From contig OX424563.1 in NCBI GenBank assembly GCA_949152475.1, positions 14,915,001-14,979,000 of the forward strand: a stretch of DNA of 64,000 bases. Reading direction: 5' to 3'. Origin of the DNA: Terebella lapidaria. Taxonomy: Eukaryota > Annelida > Polychaeta > Terebellida > Terebellidae. The notes under the pieces were generated by a model, which was not told the DNA's origin, made no database searches, and worked only from the letters and a program-made list of their open reading frames with translations. This document shows positions 47,797 through 57,302 of the stretch, piece by piece. The position numbers and the translations under genes were made by a program. Numbering within the stretch: the stretch's first letter is position 1; every line of letters starts with the position of its first letter.

Positions 47797-48387
47797 TATA
47801 TAGCGATTGGGGAGGGGACCTTGAATTTGACCTTTGATGACCTTGAAAGGTCAAAACAGCCATTTTTGGGTGAAAAAAATACCCAAATTTGCCTCTACAG
47901 ATGAAATGCATGTAGATAGAGCTTCAGTTTGCATTATGAACATATAGGAAGTCATATATGGAACAACTAATGATGACCTTGATTTTGACCTCGGATGACC
48001 TTGAGTGCTAAATGTCTGACTTGAAATCTTGAAAGTGGCCTCTGAAGCAAAAACTTTTGCACATACAGGTTAGGATTGTGTATAAGCCTGTAAAAAAGTC
48101 ATGTATAAATGGCACATTTTTTTTTCCACATTTTTTTAACTTGACCTTAAAGACCTTGAAGGGCGAATTTCAAAATCTGAAATTGGCCTCTACACATGAA
48201 ATACTTGTTGATAAAACTTATATGTTTGTATTATGAACATGTATACGAAGTCATATGCAGCATATCTGATGGTGACATTGAGATTCACAAAGATGACCTT
48301 GACTGGTAAATCTCAAAATCATATGTCACCTACAATGCTTGAAACCAAAATTGTCCGGTAACCTATCATAGCCCTTGGGCTAATTTT

Positions 48388-48801
48388 TTACTAGTTAAGT
48401 ATATTATTGACCACAATAAAAATAGTTAAGACAAGATATATTTATTATTGGGCTCAACAAGGTAAAGGTTTTGTCCAGTAGAGATTTTGTAGCTTTAACC
48501 AAATAAGTTAACATTATTTTTGCTAGTTAAGTCTATTATTGACATCAATGAAAATAGTTAAGACGAGAAACATTAATTATTGACCCAACAAAGTAAAGGT
48601 TGTGTCCAGTACAGATTTCATGGGTGTAACCGAAAAAGTTGACATTAATTTTACATTGAAAAGTTGACATTAATAGACCTTTTAGTTAGGTCTATTATTG
48701 GCCACAATAAAAGACAAGAAATATTTATTATTGGGCTCAACAAGGTAAAGGTTCTGTCCAGTAGAGATTTTATGGCTGTAACCAAATAAGTTAACATTAT
48801 T
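48388..48801 (+). repeat. minisatellite 2, right part (about three units)
   Basis: Units start at ACTAGTTAAGTATATTATT (48390), GCTAGTTAAGTCTATTATT (48522) and TTTAGTTAGGTCTATTATT (48680). The third ends TTAACATTATT at 48801, where the next P stack begins, the same position at which the array is cut at 39685. Confidence 0.75.
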
Positions 48802-49218
48802 AGGTTACCGGACCTTTGGTCCGTAACCTATTGGCATGGCGATGCGTCCGGCGTCGTCCGTCGTCGTCGTCGTCGTCGTCGTCGTCCGTCAACAATTTTA
48901 TCTTTAAAGTTTACGATCGAATTTTTCTGAAATTTTGCACAAAAATGCCTAAATATATTTCGAGAGGGAGGTATTTTTTTGTTTTTTGATTTTCGCATTT
49001 TTTTCAAAATGGCGGCCGTTTTCGACGAAAAATGCCTGATTTTGGACTTTGGCGGCCATTTTCTCAAAATCTGTTCAGTAACTTTTTTAGGTTACCGGAC
49101 CTTTGGTCCGATAACCTATTGCCGTGGCGTTGCGTCCGTCGTCCGTCGTCCGTCCGTCCGTCCGTCCGTCCGTCCGTCCGTCCGTCCGTCCGTCCGTCCG
49201 TCGTCCGTTCTCATTTTT

Positions 49219-51812
49219 AGGTTACCGGACCTATGGTCCGATAACCTATTGGCATGGCGTTGCGTCCGTCGTCCGTCGTCCGTCCGTCCGTCCGTCCGTC
49301 CGTCGTCCGTCCGTTCACATTTTTATCTTTAAAGTATACGGTCCGATCTTTCTGAAATTTTGCACAAAAATACCTAAAAATATTCCCAGGAAAGGTTTTT
49401 TTTAGTTTTCTGATTTCCGCATTTTTTTCAAAATGGCGGCCATTTTCGACAAAAAATGCCTGATTTTGGACTTTGGCGGCCATTTTCTCAAAATCTGTTC
49501 AGTAACTTTTTTTCTTTTTGATACATAACACTCCTCATATGTACTCCTGTGATGTGTATTAGTTTCGTTGCGCTTGAATCGCTCGAAGTGGGCCATTTTG
49601 GGCCAAACTCGGCCCAGATGGGACTTTCCCATGTTAAACTCTCCTATGCTTCATAATGGGACACATTAAGCCTAATATCTCACTTAATATTGAGATTAGA
49701 GACTAGGAATCAATTGTGGACATATAGGAAATGATATATGCTGAATATTCTCGTGACCTTGAATTTGACCTCTGACCTCGGTTTCAAGGTCAGAACGGCC
49801 GTTTTCGTCGAAAAATTGCCAATTTTGGACTTTGGCGATCGTTTTCTCAAAATCTGTTCAGTAACTTTTTTTCTTATTGATGCATAACACTCCTCATATG
49901 TACCCCTGTGACATGTATAAATTTCGTTGCCCTTGAATCGTTCGAAGTGCGCATTTTGGGCCCAAACTCGGCCCAACTGGGACTTTCCCATGTTAAATTC
50001 TCCTATGCTTTATAATGAGACACATTAAGCCTAATATCTCACTTAATATTGAGATTAGAGACTAGGAATCAATTGTGGACATATAGAAAATGATAAATGC
50101 CGAATATTCTGATGACCTTGAATTTGACCTTCGACCTCATTTTCAAGGTCACAGGACAAAATGTCTAACATCTCACTTATTATCGACTTTACAGCTTAGG
50201 GATCAATTGTGGACATATAGGAAATGAAATATGCTGAATATTCTGATGACCTGGAATTTGACCTCTGACCTCATTTTCAAGGTCACAGGACAAAATGGCT
50301 AATATCTCACTTATTATCAATTTTACAGCTTAGGAATCAATTGTGGACATATAGGAAATGATATATGCTGAATATTGTCGTAACCTTGAATTTGACCTCT
50401 GACCTCAGTTTGAAGGTCAGAGCACAAAATGGCTAATATCTTGCTTATTATTGACTTTAACGCTTAGGAATCAATTGTGGACATGTAGGAAATGATATAT
50501 GCCGAATATTCTGATGACCTCGAATTTGACCTTTGACCTCATTTTCTAGGTCACAGGACAAAATGGCTAATATCTTGATTCTTAACGACTTTACAGCTTA
50601 GGAATCAATTGTGGACATATAGGAAATGATATACTCCGAATATTCTGATGACCTTGAATTTGCCCTTTGACCTTATTTTCAAGGTCATAGTACAAAATGG
50701 CCAATATCTCTCTTATTATCGATTTACCAGCTTAGGAATCAATTGTGGACATATAGGAAATGATATACTCCGAATATTCTGATGACCTTGAATTTGCCCT
50801 TTGACCTTATTTTCAAGGTCATAGTACAAAATGGCCAATATCTCTCTTATTATCGATTTAACAGCTTAGGAATCAATTGTGGACATATAGGAAATGATAT
50901 TCGCCAAATATTCTGATGCCCTGAATTTGACCTTTGACCTTATTTTCAAGGTCATACTACAAAATGGCCAATATCTCGCTTATTATCAACTTTACAGCTT
51001 AGGAATCAATTGTGGACATATAGGAAATGATATACTCTGAATATTCTGATGACCTTGAATTTGACCTTTGACCTTATTTTCAAGGTCATAGTACAAAATG
51101 GCCAATATCTCGCTTATTATTGACTTTACAGATTAGGAATCAATTGTGCACATATAGGAAATATTCTCATGATCTTGAATTGACCTCTGACCTCATTTTC
51201 AAGGTCAGAGCACAAAATGGCTGATATCTCGCTTATTATTGACTTTACAGCTTAGGAATCAATTGTGGACCCATAGGAAATGATATAATGTTGAATATTC
51301 TGGTGACCTTGAATTTGACCTTTGACCTTATTTTCAAGGTCAGAGAACAAAATTGGTAATATCTCGCTCATTTTCGACTCTACAGCTTAGGAATCCATAG
51401 TGGACATATGGGGAATGATATATGCTGAATATTTTGGTGACCTTGAATTTGACCTTGACCTCATTTTCAAGGGCAGAGAACAAAAAAAGTTAATATCCCA
51501 CTTGTTAGGGACTTTACAGCTTAGGATTCAATTGCGTACATATTAGAAATGATACATGCTGAATATTCTCATGACCTTGAACTTGACCTTTGACCTCATT
51601 TTCAAGGTCAAAACACAAAATGGCTAATATCTTAATTAATATCGACTTTACAGCTTAGGAATCATTTGTGGACATGCTAGAAATGATATGGGCAGAATGT
51701 TCTCATGACCTCAAATTGACCAACTACCTTATTTCCAAGGTTATGGGACAAAAGGCCAATATCTAAAATATACATTGTCCGGTAACCTTTCTTAGCCCTT
51801 GGGCTAATTTTT
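49219..51812 (+). mobile_element. P element C, complete, nested in B
   Basis: Head AGGTTACCGGACCTATGG, CCGT tract, two head modules (49320-49690, 49800-50050), about 13 monomers and tail TTGTCCGGTAACC ... GCCCTTGGGCTAATTTTT. Two neighbouring monomers near 50600-50870 are nearly identical, a sign of recent local duplication. Confidence 0.85.
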
Positions 51813-52186
51813 ATCTTTAAAGTTTATGGTCGAATATTTCTGAAATTTTGCACAAAAATACCTAAAAATATTTCCAGGAAAGTTTTTTTTAGTTTTTTGA
51901 TTTTCGCATTTTTAGGTTACCGGACCTATGGTCCGATAACTTATTGGCATGGCATTGCGTCCGGCGTCCGTCGTCCGTCCGTCGTCCGTTCACATTTTTA
52001 TCTTTAAAGTATATGATCGAATCTTTCTGAAATTTTGCACAAAAATACCTAAACATATTTCAAGGAAATAATTTTTTTAGTTTTTCGATTTTCGCATTTT
52101 TTTTAAAATAGCGGCCGTTTTCGACGAAAAATGCCTGATTTCGGACTTTGGCGGCCATTTTCTCAAAAGCTGTTCAGTACCTTTTT

Positions 52187-54562
52187 AGGTTACCGGACCT
52201 ATGGTCCGATAACCTATTGGCATGGCGTTGCGTCCGTCGTCCGTCGTCCGTCGTCCGTCCGTCGTCCGTTCACATTTTTATCTTTAAAGTATATGATCGA
52301 ATCTTTCTGAAATTTTGCACAAAAATACCTAAAAATATTTCAAGGAAAGCTTTTTTTTTGTTTTTCGATTTTCGCATTTTTTTCAAAATGGCGGCCGTTT
52401 TCGACGAAAAATGCCTGATTTTGGAGTTTGGCGGCCATTTTCTCAAAAACTGTTCAGTAACTTTTTTTCTTTTTGATACACAACACTCCTCATATGTACT
52501 CCTGTGATGTGTATAATTTTCGTTGCGCTTGAATCGCTCGAAGTGGGCCATTTTGGGCCAAACTTGGCCCAAATGGGACTTTCCCATGTTAAATTTTCCT
52601 ATGCTTTATAATGGGACACATTATGCCTTATATCTCACTTAATATTGAGATTAGAGACTAGGAATCAATTGTGGACATATAGGAAATGATATATGCTGAA
52701 TATTCTCGTGACCTTGAGTTTGACCTCTGACCTCAGTTTCAAGGTCAAAGAACAAAATGGCTAATATCTCGCTTATTATCGACTTTACAGCTTAGAAATC
52801 AATTGTGGACATATAAGAAATGATATATACCGAATATTCTCATGACCTTGAATTTGACCTTTGACCTCATTTTCAAGGTCACAGGACAAAATGGCTAATA
52901 TCTTACTTCTTATCGACTTTACAGCTTAGGAATCAATTATGAACATATAGGAAATGATATATGCAGATTATTGTCATGACCTTGAATTTGACCTTCGACC
53001 TCATTTTCAAGGTCACGGGACAAAATGGCTAATATCTCACTTATTATCGATTTTACAGCTTAGTGATCAATTGTGGACATGTAGGAAATGATATATGCTG
53101 AATATTCACGTGACCTTGAGTTTGACCTTTGACCTCATTTTCAAGGTCACGGGACAAAATGGCTAATATCTCGCTTATTATCGACTTTACAGCTTAGGAA
53201 TCAAATATGGACATACAGGAAAGGATATACGCTGAATATTCTGATGACCTCAAATTTGACCTTTGACCTTATTTTCAAGGTCATAGCACAAAATTGCTAA
53301 TATCTCGCTTATTATCGACTTTACGGCTTAGGAGTCAATTGTGAACATATAGGAAATGATATATGCTGAATATTCTCGTGACCTTGAATTTGACCTTTGA
53401 CCTCATTTTCAAGGTCACAGGACAAAATGGCCAATATCTTGCTTATTGGCGACTTTGCAGCTTAGGAATCAATTGTGAACATATAGGAAATGATATATGC
53501 TGAATATTCTAGTGACCTTGAATTTGACCCTTGACCTAAATTTCAAGGTTACTCATTTTATTTTCAAGGTCAGAATACAAAATGGCTTATATCTCGCTTA
53601 TTATCAAATTTACAGCTTAGGGGTCCATAGTGAACATATAGGAAATGATGTATGCTGAATATTTTGGTGATCTAGAATTTGACCTTTGATCTCATTTTCA
53701 AGGTCAGAGAACAAAATGGCTAATATGTCGCTTATTATCATCTTTACATCTGCCCCTGATGACGCCAGTGTGTCTTTGGATAAACTATTTGGTCGGGCTT
53801 TGTTTCTATTGCAAAATGTTGTATTTTACCTTTCTTATTGGCATCATCAAAATTTGATTGTATTGGTGGTAATAGATTGATACTTACATTAACCTTTGTA
53901 CCACTGAGTCGGTGTCACTGCTGGCGGACGTTAAATCTGTCCCCGAGGATACCATCAACTCAGTAGCCTTCGGCTTGTGATTGGGTACTTTTGTACTTGT
54001 CATGTATCTATTCCATGGGGTTAGATTCGGATTTCTAAATTATTTTCATAGGTTGTTGGGCAGTTGTATACTAATTCCATCTGGTGTACAGTAGAAACAA
54101 CTACATTTAACTCATTGTCTGCCCCTGAAGACGCCAGTGTGTCTTTGGATAAACTATTTGGTCGGGCTTTGTTTGTTTCTATTGCAAAATGTAGTATTTT
54201 ACGTTTCTTATTGGCATCATCAAAATCTGATTGTATTGGTGGTAATAGATTGATACTTACATTTACAGCATAGGAATCAATTGCGAATATAGAGGAATGA
54301 TATATACTGAATATTTTCATAACCTTGAACTTGAACTTTGACCTCATTTTCAAGGTCACATCACAGAATGGCTAATGTCTCACTTATTATCGACTTTACA
54401 GCTTAGGAATTTATTGTGGACATACTAGAAGTGATATATTTGTTGAAAATTTCATGACCTTGAATTTATCAGTGACTTTATTTTCAAGGTCACTGGACAA
54501 AAGGCTAATATCTAAAATGTATATTGTCCGGTAACCTTTCTTAGCCCTTGGGCTAATTTTTT
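52187..54562 (+). mobile_element. P element E, complete, innermost; carries a captured segment
   Basis: Head AGGTTACCGGACCTATGG (52187), head module, about eight monomers, captured segment 53749-54261, two further monomers, tail TTGTCCGGTAACC ... TTAGCCCTTGGGCTAATTTT. Its innermost position makes it the youngest insertion along its nesting line. Confidence 0.85.
53749..54261 (-). other. captured segment, copy 1, with minus-strand open frame
   Basis: A 513-base foreign block interrupts a monomer and is flanked by TTTACA on both sides. It has two direct repeats of about 150 bases (TCTGCCCCTGA...TACTTACAT) around a core of about 200 bases. On the minus strand the right repeat is open from satellite-derived DNA into the block (54359-54021, 112 codons). 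The core is open for a Ser/Thr-rich peptide that ends at a GTAAGTAT splice-donor-like sequence near 53890. The protein was not recognised. Copies recur at 56812-57302 and 62034-62540. Confidence 0.6.
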
Positions 54563-56811
54563 CTTTTTGATACACAACACTCCTCATATGTACTCCTGTG
54601 ATGTGTATAAGTTTCTTTGCGCTTGAATCACTCGAAGTGGGCCATTTTGGGCCAAACTTGGCCCAAATGGGACTTTCCCATGTTAAAATTTCCTATGCTT
54701 TATAATGGGACACATTATGCCTTATATCTCACTTAATATTGAGATTAGAGACTAGGAATCAATTGTGGACAGATAGGAAATGATATATGCTGAATATTCT
54801 CGTGACCTTGAATTTGACCTCTGACCTCAGTTTCAAGGTCAAAGAACAAAATGGCTAATATCTCGCTTATCATCGACTTTACAGCTTAGAAATCAATTGT
54901 GGACATATAGGAAATGATATATACCGAATATTCTGATGACCTTGAATTTGACCTTTGACCTCATTTTCAAGGTCACAGGACAAAATGGCTAATATCTCGC
55001 TTTTTATCGACTTTACAGCTTAGGAATCAATTTTGAACATATAGGAAATGATATATACTGAATATTGCTATGACCTCGAATTTGACCTTTGACCTCATTT
55101 TCAAGGTCAGAGAACGAAATGGCTAATATCTCGCTTTTTATTGACTTTACAGCTTATCAATCAATTGTGGACATATAGAAAATGATATATTCTGAACATT
55201 ATCATGACCTTGAACTTCACCTTTGACCTAATTTTCAAGGTCACAGGACAAAATGGCTAATAGCTAGCTTATTATCGACTTTACAGCTTAGGAATCAATT
55301 ATGAACATATAGGAAATGATTATGCTGAATATTGCTATGACCTTGAACTCGACCTTTGACCTCATTTTCAAGGTCACAGGACATAATGGCTAATATCTCG
55401 CTTATTATTGACTTTACAGCTTAGGAATCAATTGTGGACATGCTAGAAATGACATGTGCCGAATATTATCGTGTTCTTGAATTGACCAATGACCTTTTAT
55501 CCAAGGTCACGGGACAAAATACTAATATCTGAAATATATATTGTCCGGTAACCTTTCTTAGCCCTTGGGCTAATTTTTTCAAAATGGCGGCCTTTTTCGT
55601 CGAAAAATGGCCAATTTTGGACTTTGACGGTCGTTTTCTCAAAATCTGTTCAGTAACTTTTTTTCTTATTGATGCATGACACTCCTCCTATGTACCCCTT
55701 TGACATGTATAAATTTCGTTGCCCTTGAATCGCTCGAAGTGGGCCATTTTGGGCCCAAACTCGGCCCAAATGGGACTTTCCCATGTTAAATTCTCCTATG
55801 CTTTATAATGGGACACATTAAGCCTAATATCTCACTTAATATTGAGATTAGAGACTAGGAATCAATTGTGGACATATAGGAAATGATATATGCTGAATAT
55901 TCTCGTGACCTTGAATTTGACCTCTGACCTCAATTTCAAGGTCAGAGCACAAAATGGCTAATATCTCGCTTATTATCGACTTTACAGCTTAGAAATCAAT
56001 TGTGAACATATAGGAAATGATATATGCTGAATATTCTCGTGACCTTGAATTTGACCTTTGACCTCATTTTCCAGGTCACAGGACAAAATGGCTAATATCT
56101 CGCTTATTATCGACTTTACAGCTTAGGAATCCATTGTGAACATATAGGAAATGATATATGCTGAATATTCTCGTGACCTTGAATTTGACCTTTGGCCTCA
56201 TTTTCAAGGTCACAAGACAAAATGGCTAATATCTCGCTTATTATCGACTTTACAGCTTAGGAATCAATTGTGAACATATAGGAAATGATATATGCTGAAT
56301 ATTCTCGTGACCTTGAATTTGACTTTTGACCTCATTTCCAAGGTCACAGGACAAAATTGCTAATATCTCGCTTATTATCGACTTTACGGCTTAGGAATCA
56401 ATTGTGAACATATAGGAAATGATATATGCTGAATATTCTCGTGACCTTGAATTTGACCTTTGACCTCATTTTCAAGGTCACAGGACAAAATGGCCAATAT
56501 CTTGCTTATTAGCGACTTTGCAGCTTAGGAATCAATTGTGAACATATAGGAAATGATATATGCTGAATATTCTAGTGACCTTGAATTTGACCCTTGACCT
56601 AAATTTCAAGGTTAGTCATTTTATTTTCAAGGTCAAAATACAAAATGGCTTATATCTCGCTTATTATCAAATTTACAGCTTAGGGGTCCATAGTGAACAT
56701 ATAGGAAATGATGTATGCTGAATATTTTGGTGATCTAGAATTTGACCTTTGATCTCATTTTCAAGGTCAGAGAACAAAATGGCTAATATGTCCCTTATTA
56801 TCATCTTTACA

Positions 56812-57302
56812 TCTGCCCCTGATGACGCCAGTGTGTCTTTGGATAAACTATTTGGTCGGGCTTTGTTTCTATTGCAAAATGTTGTATTTTACTTTCCTTA
56901 TTGGCATCATCAAAATTTGATTGTATTGGTGGTAATAGATTGATACTTACATTTATACCACTGAGTCGGTGTCACTGCTGGCGGACGTTAAATCTGTCCC
57001 CGAGGATACCATCAACTCAGTAGCCTTCGGGCTTGTGATTGGGTACTTTTGTACTTGTCATGTATCTATTCCATGGGGTTAGATTCGGATTTCTAAATTA
57101 TTTTCATAGTACTAATTCCATCTGGTGTACAGTAGAAACAACTACATTTAACACATTGTCTGCCCCTGAAGACGCCAGTGTGTCTTTGGATAAACTATTT
57201 GGTCGGGCTTTGTTTGTTTCTATGGCAAAGTGTAGTATTTTACGTTTCTTATTGGCATCATCAAAATCTGATTGTATTGGTGGTAATAGATTGGTACTTA
57301 CA
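56812..57302 (-). other. captured segment, copy 2 (in element B)
   Basis: Same block as 53749-54261 but lacking about 20 bases after TTTTCATAG, which joins the core directly to CTAATTCCATC. The minus-strand frame (57400-57104) remains open up to that deletion. Confidence 0.6.

Larger units (their letters stand above)
44292..48387 (+). mobile_element. P element, long-unit variant, interrupted at 44438-45978
   Basis: The head at 44292-44437 starts directly at the previous tail. It is cut at GGGGGTTATT and resumes near 45979 with TTAGTTTTTTTATTTTCGC. The core is not the 134-base array but repeats of a longer module (CTGTCTGATCAGTTTTGAGA ... GGTGACCTTGAATTTGACC ... AAAGGTCAAAACAGCC). It ends TTGTCCGGTAACCTATC ... 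GCCCTTGGGCTAATTTT at 48387. A MITE (46865-47796) lies inside. Confidence 0.75.
51914..55579 (+). mobile_element. P element D, nested in B and interrupted by E
   Basis: Two pieces: 51914-52186 (head to CAGTACCTTTTT) and 54563-55579 (CTTTTTGATACACAAC onward, monomers, tail). The join restores the intact module AGTAACTTTTTTTCTTTTTG. Confidence 0.8.

Noticed and set aside
49124..49405. Frames with poly(RPSV) repeats at P heads
   Set aside because: They are translations of the (CCGT)n tract; the same pattern appears at every head.
49402..49632. Recurrent frames of about 76 codons beginning MGKSHLGRV, minus strand (also 40297-40527, 59772-60002, 27662-27892)
   Set aside because: They recur because the head module is repeated. 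Copies differ by frameshifts and the frame has no recognised family; treated as chance openness of a conserved non-coding module, though expression was not testable.
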